Below are positions 28,466 to 37,804 of a stretch of DNA of 64,000 nucleotides, piece after piece. Origin of the DNA: an uncultured Candidatus Pelagibacter sp. (GTDB taxonomy: Bacteria; Pseudomonadota; Alphaproteobacteria; Pelagibacterales; Pelagibacteraceae); the NCBI GenBank assembly GCA_913030805.1, contig CAJWDL010000002.1:62001-126000 (forward strand), written 5' to 3'. Within the stretch, counting starts at the first letter, position 1. The number at the start of each line of letters is the position of its first letter. Both the position numbers and the translations under genes were made by a program. The notes beneath the pieces are model-generated. The model had not been told where the DNA came from. It did no database searches and worked only from the letters and a program-made list of their open reading frames with translations.

Positions 28466-28649
28466 AAAGTCTTCCATAAAAGTTAGGTTGGTTCCAGAAT
28501 CGAAGCCAAATAGTCCCTATTTTTATTATGTTAAAAAACCGTCAACGGGTGAAAAAGCAAAAATTAAATTAAAAGCTAAAAAATATAACCCAGCTACACG
28601 TAAACATGAAGTTTTTATTGAGAAAAAATTACCCCCACATAGCAAATAA
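28458..28649 (+). CDS. rpmG: 50S ribosomal protein L33
   Basis: 63 residues: MAKKSSIKVRLVPES...YFYYVKKPSTGEKAKIKLKAKKYNPATRKHEVFIEKKL is L33 in its cysteine-free form (no zinc CxxC pairs), as expected in most Alphaproteobacteria. The start lies inside the end of merR. It faces the convergent chorismate mutase gene with no spacer. Confidence 0.94.
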   Translation: MAKKSSIKVRLVPESKPNSPYFYYVKKPSTGEKAKIKLKAKKYNPATRKHEVFIEKKLPPHSK

Positions 28650-28931
28650 TTACTTTTTCTTAAAATTTCTTTTCTCAAAATCAATATAAGCTCCTATTAT
28701 ATTTTTCCAAATCTTATTAGTTATTTTCGGATCTATTTTTCTTGAAATAGATTTCTTTTTAATTAACGTTAATATTTCTTTAATTCTCACTTTATCAATT
28801 ATCTGACTTTTATATTTTTTTTGTTTTAATACACCATTTACCAAATTCGTCCTTATTTTTATTAGGTTCAATAATTTATCGTCTAACTTATCTATTTTTT
28901 GCCTTATTAATTTTAATTTTATATTTTTCAT
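28650..28931 (-). CDS. Chorismate mutase (AroQ fold, stand-alone)
   Basis: 93 residues, all helical. LIRQKIDKLDDKLLNLIKIRTNLVNGVLKQKKYKSQIIDKVRIKEIL carries the AroQ pattern (R..ID.lD..l..Ll..R..l...v...K......D..RE), with conserved Arg, Lys and Asp of the active site. It turns chorismate to prephenate for phenylalanine and tyrosine. Stand-alone short forms exist in Alphaproteobacteria. The final Gln/Glu of the active site is not obvious, so activity is probable rather than certain. Confidence 0.82.
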   Translation of the reverse strand: MKNIKLKLIRQKIDKLDDKLLNLIKIRTNLVNGVLKQKKYKSQIIDKVRIKEILTLIKKKSISRKIDPKITNKIWKNIIGAYIDFEKRNFKKK

Positions 28932-28982
28932 TTAATGATTAAATTATATTTGTTTATATTTATAAATATATATTTTTTAAAA

Positions 28983-30014
28983 ATGCATTTAAATAAAAAT
29001 CAAAATAATAAATTTATTTCACTTTGGTTATTGTTAATAACTTTTTTAGTAGCATTAATAATTATTGTTGGAGGGTTAACTAGGCTTACAGATTCTGGTT
29101 TATCTATAACCAAATGGGATTTGTTTACAGGTATTTTTCCCCCTTTGTCTCTAGATGATTGGAAAAAATCTTTCCTTCTTTATAAAAAAATACCGGAATA
29201 TAAATTAATAAATCCAACAATGACCCTGGAGCAATATAAAATTATTTATTGGTGGGAATACATTCATAGATTGTTGGGTAGGTTAGTAGGTTTGATTTAT
29301 ATTATACCATTGATTTATTTCACTTTTAAAAAAACGTTAAATAAAAGTTCTTTAATAACTTTTTATTTAATATTTTTTCTTATTTTATTTCAGGGTTTAA
29401 TAGGATGGTATATGGTTAAGAGTGGGTTATCCGAACGAACCGATGTAAGTCACTATCGTTTAGCCTTACATTTAACTTTGGCTTTTGTTATTTTTGTTTT
29501 ATTACTTTGGAATTATTTTAAATATAAAGCTTATCAAGATTTAAATTCCTATAGAAAATTGCCTTTCAATTTACCAATATTTTTTATTTGTCTGATTTTT
29601 CTGCAAATTATAATTGGAGCTTTTGTGTCAGGCTTAGATGCTGGACAAATCTATCAGTCATGGCCTTTAATGAATAAAAGTTACTTTCCTGATGATTCTA
29701 ATTTAAAAGATTTATTCTCCCTAAATTCCTTTAATACACCTTCGCTAGTTCAATTTATTCATAGAAATTTGGCATATATAATAATTTTAATATTTATCAT
29801 CACTGCAACAATAGTATTTAAAAATAAAGATTTTACTTATATGAGAGCAACTATTTTATTAGTTTTTGCTTCGCTATCTCTTCAAATTGTTTTGGGAATA
29901 TTCACTGTTTTATCAGGTGCACAGGTAATTCTTGCTTCTGTGCACCAAATAGGTTCTATAATTTTAGTTACAACTTCTCTTATTTTAGTTTTTAAAAATT
30001 CTAAAAAGAACTAA
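28983..30014 (+). CDS. ctaA: Heme A synthase (COX15/CtaA)
   Basis: 343 residues from the ATG at 28983 (MHLNKNQNNKFISLWLLL); the track's upstream ATG at 28935 would add a second hydrophobic stretch not typical of the family. About eight membrane helices. VIVGGLTRLTDSGLSITKWDLFTGIFPPL, EYIHRLLGRLVGLIYI, HRNLAYI and HQIGSIILV supply the heme-ligand histidines. The enzyme oxidises heme O to heme A for cytochrome c oxidase. Confidence 0.96.
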   Translation: MHLNKNQNNKFISLWLLLITFLVALIIIVGGLTRLTDSGLSITKWDLFTGIFPPLSLDDWKKSFLLYKKIPEYKLINPTMTLEQYKIIYWWEYIHRLLGRLVGLIYIIPLIYFTFKKTLNKSSLITFYLIFFLILFQGLIGWYMVKSGLSERTDVSHYRLALHLTLAFVIFVLLLWNYFKYKAYQDLNSYRKLPFNLPIFFICLIFLQIIIGAFVSGLDAGQIYQSWPLMNKSYFPDDSNLKDLFSLNSFNTPSLVQFIHRNLAYIIILIFIITATIVFKNKDFTYMRATILLVFASLSLQIVLGIFTVLSGAQVILASVHQIGSIILVTTSLILVFKNSKKN

Positions 30015-30020
30015 CTGCTT

Positions 30021-31334
30021 TTAGTTTACGCTTCCAGCAACATCTAATGCTTGTTTTAAATCTGCAATAATGTCATCAGGATGTTCAATCCCTATAGACA
30101 ATCTTACATAACCAAGTGTTACTCCAGCTGCTAGTAGTTCCTTTTCTGTTAATTGACTATGTGTAGTAGTAGCTGGATGTATAGCTAAACTTCTGGCATC
30201 ACCAATATTGGCTACGTGATAAAACATTTTTAATGCTTCAATAAACTTTTTACCTGCTTCAACACCACCTTTAACTTCAATGCCAACCAGGCCTCCATTT
30301 CCACCTTTAAAGTATTTCTTTGCCCTGTCCCCAATTTCGCCTTTATGCAGAGTAGGGTATATTACTCTTTCAACATTTTTATGCTTTTGCAAAAATTCAA
30401 CAGCCTTTTCAGCATTTGAACAATGCTGTTTCATTCTTAAAGCAACTGTTTCTAAACCTTGAATAATTCCAAAGGCATTATCCGGTGCTAAAGCAGAACC
30501 TAAATCTCTTAATAGCACTACTCTCGCACGCACTGCAAAAGCCACGTTAGCTCCTGTAAGTTCAGGAACAACTTTTCCCCAAACAGCTCCACCGTAACTT
30601 GCATCAGGTTCATTAAACAATGGTTGTCTTTTTGGATTAGTTGTCCAATCAAAATTACCTCCATCAACTAAACATCCACCAATAACTGTTCCATGTCCAC
30701 CAATATATTTTGTCAAAGAATGAACAACTACAGCAGCACCTTGTTCGATCGGTTTGCAAATTATTGGTGATGCGGTGTTATCCATTATTAAAGGTATATT
30801 ATATTTTCTTCCTATATCAGATACTTCCTCAATAGGAAAAACTCTTAAATATGGATTTGGAAGAGTTTCTGCATAAATAGCTCTAGTTTTATCATCAATT
30901 AGTTTTTCAAAGTTTTTTGGATTAACAGGGTCAGCATACCTAACTTCAATACCAAGTTTTTTTAAAGTATGAGTAAATAAATTTACTGTTCCACCATAAA
31001 GATCTGTTGAACTAATAAAATTATCTCCTGATTGACAAACATTTGTTATTGAAAATGTAGATGCTGCTTGTCCTGAACCTACTGTAACACAAGCTAAACC
31101 TTCTTCTATAGCAGCTAATCTCTTTTCCAAAGCGTCGTTAGTAGGATTCATTATACGCGTGTATATGTTTCCAAACTCTTTTAAGGCAAAAAGGTTGGCC
31201 GCGGTATCCGTATCCTTAAATTGATAAGAGGTGGTCCTATATATGGGTACTGCTACTGCAGTAGTAGCAGGATCACTTCTGTATTCACCCCCATGCAACG
31301 CTATAGTTTCTGGGTTTTTTATTTCTTTAGTCAT
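30021..31334 (-). CDS. metY: O-acetylhomoserine aminocarboxypropyltransferase / cysteine synthase-type MetY
   Basis: 437 residues. PLP lysine in VVHSLTKYIGGHGTVIGG (about residue 208); the N-terminus ETIALHGGEYRSDPATTAVAVPIYRTTSYQFKDT and GNIYTRIMNPTNDALEKRLA are typical of O-acetylhomoserine sulfhydrylases. It joins sulfide to O-acetylhomoserine to make homocysteine, the direct sulfhydrylation route to methionine. A good ribosome-binding site (GGAG) precedes the ATG and an imperfect hairpin lies 25 bp upstream. Confidence 0.96.
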   Translation of the reverse strand: MTKEIKNPETIALHGGEYRSDPATTAVAVPIYRTTSYQFKDTDTAANLFALKEFGNIYTRIMNPTNDALEKRLAAIEEGLACVTVGSGQAASTFSITNVCQSGDNFISSTDLYGGTVNLFTHTLKKLGIEVRYADPVNPKNFEKLIDDKTRAIYAETLPNPYLRVFPIEEVSDIGRKYNIPLIMDNTASPIICKPIEQGAAVVVHSLTKYIGGHGTVIGGCLVDGGNFDWTTNPKRQPLFNEPDASYGGAVWGKVVPELTGANVAFAVRARVVLLRDLGSALAPDNAFGIIQGLETVALRMKQHCSNAEKAVEFLQKHKNVERVIYPTLHKGEIGDRAKKYFKGGNGGLVGIEVKGGVEAGKKFIEALKMFYHVANIGDARSLAIHPATTTHSQLTEKELLAAGVTLGYVRLSIGIEHPDDIIADLKQALDVAGSVN

Positions 31335-31358
31335 TTTTTTTCTCCATTTTTATTGTTC

Positions 31359-31396
31359 TGAACTTTATTGATTGTTATTACAACCTATCTAGTTCA
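31359..31396 (-). promoter_or_regulatory. Nested hairpin in the metY 5' leader (possible RNA control element)
   Basis: On the transcript strand the leader reads TGAACT, then GGTTGT-AATA-ACAATC, then AGTTCA: a 6-bp outer stem enclosing a 6-bp inner hairpin, ending about 25 nt before the metY start. SAM riboswitches (SAM-II, SAM-V) often precede metY in marine Alphaproteobacteria, but I could not find their conserved GCTAAA-type core here. It may be a variant, a different element or chance. Confidence 0.3.
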
Positions 31397-31531
31397 AAAG
31401 TGTTTAATTTATATGCGAGATCATTAATATATTCTAAAGCTATTGTCCTTTAGGAGATATGCGTTATTTTATAACGATTTATATTAAAAATTTGACTTTA
31501 TCCACAAATATAAGTAACTAAGCCCAGTTCT

Positions 31532-31990
31532 ATGACCGACTTTGTTAAAACTAAGGATATTAAAAATAGTTGGCTGTTAATTGATGCCACTGATGCAATA
31601 GTTGGAAGACTAGCTGTATTTATATCCAAAACGATAAGAGGAAAAAATAAATCTACATTTACACCTCATATGGATCATGGTGATTTTTTAATAATTAAGA
31701 ATGTAGAAAAAATAAAATTTACAGGAAACAAATTTAAAAATAAAAAATATTTTAAACATACAGGTCATCCTGGAGGAATTAAAGAAACAACTCCTGAAAA
31801 ATTAAGTTCAAAAAAGCCTGAGGAAATATTGAAATTAGCTGTTAAAAGAATGTTGCCCGGTGGACCTCTTGCAAAAAAACAAATGTCCAAATTAAAAATT
31901 TATAAGGGAGATAATCATCCTCACGAATCACAAAATCCTAAGGAAATCTTCTTGAATCAAATGAACAAAAAAAATTTACTTAGAAGGTAA
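31532..31990 (+). CDS. rplM: 50S ribosomal protein L13
   Basis: 152 residues: [48 protein letters not shown] and [34 protein letters not shown] are diagnostic L13 stretches. It is transcribed divergently from metY and forms the invariant rplM-rpsI operon with the next gene, 2 bp away. Confidence 0.99.
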   Translation: MTDFVKTKDIKNSWLLIDATDAIVGRLAVFISKTIRGKNKSTFTPHMDHGDFLIIKNVEKIKFTGNKFKNKKYFKHTGHPGGIKETTPEKLSSKKPEEILKLAVKRMLPGGPLAKKQMSKLKIYKGDNHPHESQNPKEIFLNQMNKKNLLRR

Positions 31991-31992
31991 TA

Positions 31993-32436
31993 ATGGAAGC
32001 CAATACAAATCTAGAAAATAAAAATCCAAAAAAAATTAAGCTAGACTTTAAAGAGAGCAAGTATGCAACTGGTCGCAGAAAAAAATCTGTAGCTAGAATT
32101 TGGATAAAAAAAGGTACTGGAAAAATTTATGTAAATGGCAAAAATATGCCTGATTATTTCACAAGATTCAATCATCAAACGCTAGTTTCCCAACCTCTCA
32201 AGGTTGCAAAAAGATCTGCTGATTTTGATGTTAGATGTCTAGTCAAAGGTGGAGGTTTATCTGGACAAGCTGGAGCAATAATCCATGGCATTTCAAGAGC
32301 TTTGTTAAAATATGAACCTGATTTAAAATCTGATCTCAAAAAAGAAAAACTTACCACAAGAGATTCAAGATCTGTGGAAAGAAAAAAATACGGTCATAAA
32401 AAAGCTAGGCGAAGTTTTCAGTTTTCTAAAAGGTAA
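31993..32436 (+). CDS. rpsI: 30S ribosomal protein S9
   Basis: 147 residues: [49 protein letters not shown] and the C-terminal [25 protein letters not shown], whose end touches the P-site tRNA. A 20-residue Lys/Glu-rich N-terminal extension precedes the core, common in Alphaproteobacteria. argC follows after 47 bp. Confidence 0.99.
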   Translation: MEANTNLENKNPKKIKLDFKESKYATGRRKKSVARIWIKKGTGKIYVNGKNMPDYFTRFNHQTLVSQPLKVAKRSADFDVRCLVKGGGLSGQAGAIIHGISRALLKYEPDLKSDLKKEKLTTRDSRSVERKKYGHKKARRSFQFSKR

Positions 32437-32483
32437 TTATATTTATATTACCAACTATTTAGTTTTATTGTTATATTCAAAAG

Positions 32484-33509
32484 ATGAGCAAATATATAAA
32501 TGTAGCTATTGTTGGGGCAACAGGATACATAGGCCTAGAACTTATTAAACTTCTTATAAAACATCCAAAAGTTAAAATAAAAAATATTTGTGCTCAAAAC
32601 TCTATTGGTAAGTCAATGTATAAATTTGACCCTTCGTTAAAGAAAAAATCATTACCTAAGATTACTAATTTAGCTAGCGTAAATTTTGATAATATAGATA
32701 TATTATTTACTGCACTTCCAAATGGTGAAGCACAAAAAATTTCTAAAAAATTAACTCCAAAAAATAAATTAATTGATTTATCAGCAGACTTTAGAATAGA
32801 AAAACCCAGGTACTATAAAAAATGGTACAATGCGACTCATAAATCTAAAAATTTAATTAAACATTCTATTTATTCAATTCCAGAATTGATAGATATAAAA
32901 TTAGACAAATATAAAATTATATCTTGTCCGGGTTGCTATCCTACTTCAATCCAGCTACCCTTAATTCCTATTATTAAAAAAAGACTTATAAATACCAGCA
33001 ATATAATAATAGATTCAAAATCTGGGTACTCAGGAGCTGGTAAAAATTTATTTAAAAAATTTAAATTTAAAAATATTTACGATTCAATCTCAGCCTATGG
33101 TATTTCTTCACATAGACATTTAGCTGAAATAGACCAACAGTTAAAAAAAATATCTAAAAGTAAAATTGAGGTTCAGTTTACACCCCATTTATCACCCATG
33201 TTTAGAGGTATTCTTTCTACTATTTACGTAAACTTGAACAAAAATGTAACCGCAAGAAAAATTTATAAATATTTAAAAAAATATTATAAAAATAAACATT
33301 TTATAAAATTTGCAAAATTTAATACTCCAATAGGAACTGGAGATATAATGCATAGCAATTTTTGTAAAATATCTGTCTGCAATGATAGAATTAAGAATAA
33401 AGCGATAATTTTGAGTACAATTGATAATTTAATAAAGGGTGGTGCGGGTCAAGCAATACAAAATATGAACTTATTATATGGATTTAAAGAACAGATGGGT
33501 TTTAAATGA
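32484..33509 (+). CDS. argC: N-acetyl-gamma-glutamyl-phosphate reductase
   Basis: 341 residues. NVAIVGATGYIGLELIKLL is the NADP site, KIISCPGCYPTSIQLPL holds the catalytic Cys (about residue 149) and SGYSGAG and the HRHLAEI histidine complete the active site. It is the third step of arginine synthesis. Its 3' end overlaps the next small lipoprotein gene by 4 bp. Confidence 0.97.
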   Translation: MSKYINVAIVGATGYIGLELIKLLIKHPKVKIKNICAQNSIGKSMYKFDPSLKKKSLPKITNLASVNFDNIDILFTALPNGEAQKISKKLTPKNKLIDLSADFRIEKPRYYKKWYNATHKSKNLIKHSIYSIPELIDIKLDKYKIISCPGCYPTSIQLPLIPIIKKRLINTSNIIIDSKSGYSGAGKNLFKKFKFKNIYDSISAYGISSHRHLAEIDQQLKKISKSKIEVQFTPHLSPMFRGILSTIYVNLNKNVTARKIYKYLKKYYKNKHFIKFAKFNTPIGTGDIMHSNFCKISVCNDRIKNKAIILSTIDNLIKGGAGQAIQNMNLLYGFKEQMGFK

Positions 33510-33709
33510 GAAATTATTTCATAATTTTTATTTTTATCTTTACTATTAATTGTTCATTTAATGAAAAAAGATCCAATCTTACTGACAACAATATGTCGCA
33601 TAATAAAATAAATTACTCTAAAGAATATTCTTTCGAAGAATATGTAAATTTGTTATCAAATAATAATAAATCTAAGAGCTATCCAGATATAAATAATATC
33701 CCGGATTAA
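33506..33709 (+). CDS. Small putative lipoprotein
   Basis: 67 residues: a hydrophobic signal (YFIIFIFIFTIN) ending in a lipobox-like TINC, then a hydrophilic Asn/Ser-rich tail with YSFEEYVNLLSNN. No family recognised. It is coupled to argC (4-bp overlap) and 5 bp ahead of hom. Its small size and lipobox recall accessory envelope lipoproteins such as LptM/YifL, which also sit beside lysine or amino acid genes, but this is only an analogy. Confidence 0.7.
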   Translation: MRNYFIIFIFIFTINCSFNEKRSNLTDNNMSHNKINYSKEYSFEEYVNLLSNNNKSKSYPDINNIPD

Positions 33710-33714
33710 ATGTT

Positions 33715-35016
33715 ATGAAAAAAAAAATTAATATAGCTGTAGTTGGCTTAGGAAATATTGGAAGTTATTTTTGCAATGAAATTATAAAAAAAAAAAAAGA
33801 TATTTTACTTAAAACAGGAAAAAATTTAAATTTATTATATGTTTCTGCGAAAAGTAAAAATAAAAAAAGACCATTTAAATTCAAAAACAAGCAATGGATT
33901 CATAAACCCTTAAATATTGCAAATAATCCTAAGGTAGATATTGTTGTTGAGTTAATTGGTGGATCAGATGGTTTGGCAAAAAAAGTTGTTATTTCTGCTC
34001 TCAAGAACAAAAAACACGTGATTACAGCTAATAAAGCGTTGATAGCAAAACATGGAAACTATATTTCACATTTAGCCGAGAAAAATAAAGTTAATTTTGA
34101 ATACGAGGCTTCAGTTGCATCAGGAATTCCAATAATTAGATGTATTAAGGAAGGGTTAATTTCAAACAAAATATCTAAATTAATAGGTATTTTAAACGGC
34201 ACTTCAAACTATATTTTATCCAGAATGGAAGAAACTGGAAAAAATTTTAACGAAATATTAAAAGAAGCAAAAAAATTTGGCTATGCTGAAAGTAATCCAA
34301 AATCTGATTTAAATGGTGATGATGTAGGTTCTAAGATTAAAATATTGTCCTCTTTATGTTTTGATACACTAATCTCAAGAAATAATATTTTAATTGACGG
34401 AATTTATAACATTGAAAACAAAGATATCATCAACGCAAAAAAATTAGGTTATAGAATAAAATTATTGGGAATTACTGAAATGATAAACAAAAATATTTTT
34501 GAAAGAGTTCATCCTTGTTTGGTTGATGTCAATTCTTATATTGGAAATATAAATGGTGTATTTAATGCTTCGATCATCAATAGTTCTCCAGTTGGACAAA
34601 CTATTATGCAGGGTAAGGGTGCTGGTCCAGGCCCCACTTCTTCAGCTTTAATGTCAGATTTATATTCTATATTAAGAGGAAATATAAAGTATCCTTTTAT
34701 TACTCCATATAAAATGCGCAAAAAAATCAAACAATTCAATTATTCTAATTATTCCTATTCTTGTTATTTAAGATTTGAAGTTAAAGATAAACCAGGCGTT
34801 TTATCGAGCATTACTAAAAATTTGGGTGAAAGTAAGATTTCAATAGAAAAATTAATGCAAATTCCAAATAAAAATAAACGCACTGCCTCAATAAATATAA
34901 TAACTCATAAAACTGTAGAAAGAAGAGTAGCTAATTGTTTACGCAAATTAAAGAAAAATAAACATATAATCAATTCGCCAACTTTCATAAGAGTTGGGGA
35001 TATCAATGGTAATTGA
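33715..35016 (+). CDS. hom: Homoserine dehydrogenase
   Basis: 433 residues. IAVVGLGNIGSYFCNEI binds NAD(P); VITANKALIAKHG, FEYEASVASGIPIIRCIKEGL and KLIGILNGTSNYILSRM carry the homoserine site; GDDVGSKIKILSSL the conserved GxDxxxK-type motif; a C-terminal ACT domain (LRFEVKDKPGVLSSITKNL) begins near residue 345. It reduces aspartate semialdehyde to homoserine, the precursor used by metY. The usual ancestor gene order (alanine transaminase-hom-glpX-recJ) is kept here. Confidence 0.97.
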   Translation: MKKKINIAVVGLGNIGSYFCNEIIKKKKDILLKTGKNLNLLYVSAKSKNKKRPFKFKNKQWIHKPLNIANNPKVDIVVELIGGSDGLAKKVVISALKNKKHVITANKALIAKHGNYISHLAEKNKVNFEYEASVASGIPIIRCIKEGLISNKISKLIGILNGTSNYILSRMEETGKNFNEILKEAKKFGYAESNPKSDLNGDDVGSKIKILSSLCFDTLISRNNILIDGIYNIENKDIINAKKLGYRIKLLGITEMINKNIFERVHPCLVDVNSYIGNINGVFNASIINSSPVGQTIMQGKGAGPGPTSSALMSDLYSILRGNIKYPFITPYKMRKKIKQFNYSNYSYSCYLRFEVKDKPGVLSSITKNLGESKISIEKLMQIPNKNKRTASINIITHKTVERRVANCLRKLKKNKHIINSPTFIRVGDINGN

Positions 35017-35950
35017 TAAAAAATATTTAGATCCATTCATACTTGCCACGGAAAGAGCTGCCTATGGCGCATCCCTATTTAAAGGCAAGGGAGATAAAAT
35101 TGCCGCTGATCAATCTGCTGTTGATGAAATGAGAAATCAGTTAAACAAAATTAATATGAAAGGCACTATAGTAATTGGAGAAGGTGAATTAGATGAAGCT
35201 CCAATGCTATATATTGGGGAGGAAGTTGGTAATAAATTTGGTGAAGAACTAGACATTGCCGTAGATCCTTTGGAAGGTACTAATTTTGCAGCTAAAAATT
35301 TGCCAAATGCATTATCAGTTCTTGCTGTTACGAAAAAAGGTAATTTACTTCATGCCCCAGATATCTACATGGAAAAAATAGCTATTGGAGCCGGTTTTCC
35401 TGATAATTTGGTTGATCTTGATTTTGATGTGCAGAAAAATATTGAAAGACTGGCAAATGCTAAAAGAATTTCTCCTAAAAAAATAACGGCCTGCGTACTT
35501 AAACGACCAAGACATGATCAAATTGTTAATTCTTTAAATTCATTAGGTGTTAAAATTAATTTTATTACTGATGGTGATGTCTCAGGAGTTATTTCAGTTG
35601 CAGATCCAAAATCTAATATAGACATATATTTTGGAATAGGTGGAGGCCCCGAGGGTGTTCTTGCTGCCGCTGCACTAAGTTGTTTAGATTGTCAAATGCA
35701 AACTAGATTATCATTTCAAAATGAAGATGAAAAAAATAGAAGTAGAAATATGGGTATTAAAGACCTAAATCAAAAATATAATATCAACGACATGGTCAAA
35801 GGGGATGTTATATTTTGTGCCACAGGTGTTACAGATGGAGACTTAGTTAAAGGAATAAAGGATCAAGGTGATGCATTTCAAGCGGAAACATATGTTTTGC
35901 ACAAGAGCTCAAATACAAATAAAATAATCAAAAACAACATTAAAAAATGA
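35006..35950 (+). CDS. glpX: Class II fructose-1,6-bisphosphatase
   Basis: About 314 residues from the ATG at 35006; the track start at 34994 is a TTG inside hom. ATERAAYGAS, GKGDKIAADQSAVDEMR, IVIGEGELDEAPMLYIGEEVG and DPLEGTNFAAKNLPNALSVLAV contain the metal-binding acidic residues, and GIGGGPEGVLAAAAL is invariant. It dephosphorylates fructose 1,6-bisphosphate in gluconeogenesis. A GGGGA ribosome-binding site sits before this ATG, within hom; the overlap is 11 bp. Confidence 0.97.
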   Translation: MVIDKKYLDPFILATERAAYGASLFKGKGDKIAADQSAVDEMRNQLNKINMKGTIVIGEGELDEAPMLYIGEEVGNKFGEELDIAVDPLEGTNFAAKNLPNALSVLAVTKKGNLLHAPDIYMEKIAIGAGFPDNLVDLDFDVQKNIERLANAKRISPKKITACVLKRPRHDQIVNSLNSLGVKINFITDGDVSGVISVADPKSNIDIYFGIGGGPEGVLAAAALSCLDCQMQTRLSFQNEDEKNRSRNMGIKDLNQKYNINDMVKGDVIFCATGVTDGDLVKGIKDQGDAFQAETYVLHKSSNTNKIIKNNIKK

Positions 35951-37698
35951 ATTATAAATCAGTTACGGGAAAAAACTGGTTATTAAAACAATATAATGAA
36001 AACTACGCAAAAAAAATACACGAAGCATTTCATTTTAGTGAAATATTATCTAAAATTATTTCAATACGAAAAATTAAATTAGATCAAATAGAAAATTTCA
36101 TTAATCCTACAATTAAAAAAAACATTCCAAATCCTGATTCAATTAAAGACATGGATATTGCTACAAAAGCAACAATTTTACATATACAAAAAAAAAATAT
36201 TATTGGAATATTCGGGGATTATGATGTTGATGGAGCAACTTCAGTAGCTATTTTGGCAAAATATTTTAAACAAATACATCAACCTTTTGAATTTTTAATT
36301 CCTAACAGAATTAAAGATGGTTACGGACCCAATAAAAAAGGATTTGATTTCTTAATCAACAAGGGTTCAAAATTAATTATCACCGTTGATTGTGGCATTT
36401 CCTCCCATAAGGCTATTCTACATGCAAAAAATAAAAGTATAGAAACTTTAGTTATTGATCATCACCAAGGTGATGTGAAACTTCCTGAAGCAACCGCCAT
36501 TGTAAATCCCAATCGAATCAATGATGAGTCTAAACTATCATATCTTTGTGCAGCAGGAGTTTGTTTTATGTTTTTGGTATCATTGAGTAACAAATTACGT
36601 AGTTTAGATTGGTTCAAACTTAATAATATTGATGAACCCAATATTTTAAATTTTTTGGATCTAGTTAGTTTGGGAACAATTTGTGATGTTGTTCCCATTG
36701 TCGAGTTAAATAGAGCAATTGTTAAACAAGGTTTAAAAGTTTTTGGTAGACGAAAAAATATTGGCTTAAAAACTCTATACGATAATAGTAACATAAACAT
36801 CCAACCTAACATCTATCACTTAGGTTATATAATAGGTCCGAAAATTAACGCAGGAGGAAGAGTTGGTAAATCATCTCTTGCAGCTGAAATATTAATTTCT
36901 GAAAATCAAGATAGGGTTGACTACCTAGCAAAAGAGTTAAATGACTTCAATGAATTTAGAAAAAAAATTGAACTTGAGCTTTTTCGAAAAATTGAAAATG
37001 AGACAAAGGATATAAAAGACCCTATTTTATTCTTTCAAGGGAAAGATTTTCATGAAGGAATAATAGGAATAACCGCATCAAAAATTAAGGATAAATACAA
37101 TAAACCTTGTGTAATTATTTCGATTAATGGAAATATTGCAAAAGGTTCCGCAAGGTCTGTCTTTGGTTTTGACATTGGAGCCATTATTATTTCGGCCGTT
37201 CAGAATAAAATCTTAATCAATGGAGGAGGGCATAAAATGGCAGGAGGATTTTCAATCAATATTGAGAAGATTGAGGTATTTAAAGAATTTTTAATTAAAA
37301 AATATAATAGTTTAATTGTCGATAAAGGTAGTTATAAAACTTTGTATTTAGATTCTATAATTTTGCCAACTGCATTAAACGTTGAATTTTACAATGATAT
37401 TAATGTTCTATCTCCTTTTGGCACAGGAAATCCTGAGCCAAAATTTTTAATTGAAGATCTAAAATTAGCCAATTCTAAGGTTGTTGGTGACCGACATATC
37501 AAGGCGATTTTTTATAATAAAAGTAATGATGTTGTAAAAGCTATTGCGTTTAATTCGGTTGGTACTGTGCTAGAATCTTTTTTGGATAAAAATAATAAAA
37601 GTTTTATGAATATTGCAGGCACATTAACATCTAATAATTGGAATGGAAAAAATAATATTGAGTTTGTAATTAATGATATTTCTGTTAATACCATATAA
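35947..37698 (+). CDS. recJ: Single-stranded-DNA-specific exonuclease RecJ
   Basis: 583 residues. DHH phosphoesterase motifs: IFGDYDVDGATSVAIL, ITVDCGISS, LVIDHHQGD and LGTICDVVPI; a DHHA1 domain follows with NGGGHKMAGGF. It degrades single strands 5' to 3' in recombination and mismatch repair. It overlaps glpX by 4 bp and ends 11 bp before tRNA-Glu; hom-glpX-recJ is a conserved alphaproteobacterial order. Confidence 0.97.
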   Translation: MNYKSVTGKNWLLKQYNENYAKKIHEAFHFSEILSKIISIRKIKLDQIENFINPTIKKNIPNPDSIKDMDIATKATILHIQKKNIIGIFGDYDVDGATSVAILAKYFKQIHQPFEFLIPNRIKDGYGPNKKGFDFLINKGSKLIITVDCGISSHKAILHAKNKSIETLVIDHHQGDVKLPEATAIVNPNRINDESKLSYLCAAGVCFMFLVSLSNKLRSLDWFKLNNIDEPNILNFLDLVSLGTICDVVPIVELNRAIVKQGLKVFGRRKNIGLKTLYDNSNINIQPNIYHLGYIIGPKINAGGRVGKSSLAAEILISENQDRVDYLAKELNDFNEFRKKIELELFRKIENETKDIKDPILFFQGKDFHEGIIGITASKIKDKYNKPCVIISINGNIAKGSARSVFGFDIGAIIISAVQNKILINGGGHKMAGGFSINIEKIEVFKEFLIKKYNSLIVDKGSYKTLYLDSIILPTALNVEFYNDINVLSPFGTGNPEPKFLIEDLKLANSKVVGDRHIKAIFYNKSNDVVKAIAFNSVGTVLESFLDKNNKSFMNIAGTLTSNNWNGKNNIEFVINDISVNTI

Positions 37699-37709
37699 AT
37701 TTTACTATA

Positions 37710-37784
37710 GGTCCCATCGTCTATCGGTTAGGACACATGGTTTTCATCCATGAAAGAGGGGTTCGATTCCCCTTGGGACCGCCA
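37710..37784 (+). tRNA. tRNA-Glu(TTC)
   Basis: A 75-nt cloverleaf GGTCCCATCGTCTATCGGTTAGGACACATGG..., acceptor GGTCCCA/TGGGACC, anticodon stem CATGG/CCATG with loop TTTTCAT (anticodon TTC), T arm GGGGTTCGATTCCCC and encoded GCCA. It marks the left edge of the glycosyltransferase/integrase segment. Confidence 0.97.
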
Positions 37785-37804
37785 AATAAAAAAAATATTT
37801 AAAA

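Noticed and set aside
31335-31531. SAM-II or SAM-V riboswitch before metY
   Set aside because: The conserved GCTAAA-type pseudoknot core could not be found; only an unspecific nested hairpin is reported.
36462-36812. 116-aa reverse ORF in recJ
   Set aside because: Antisense to conserved DHH-domain coding sequence with no signals of its own.
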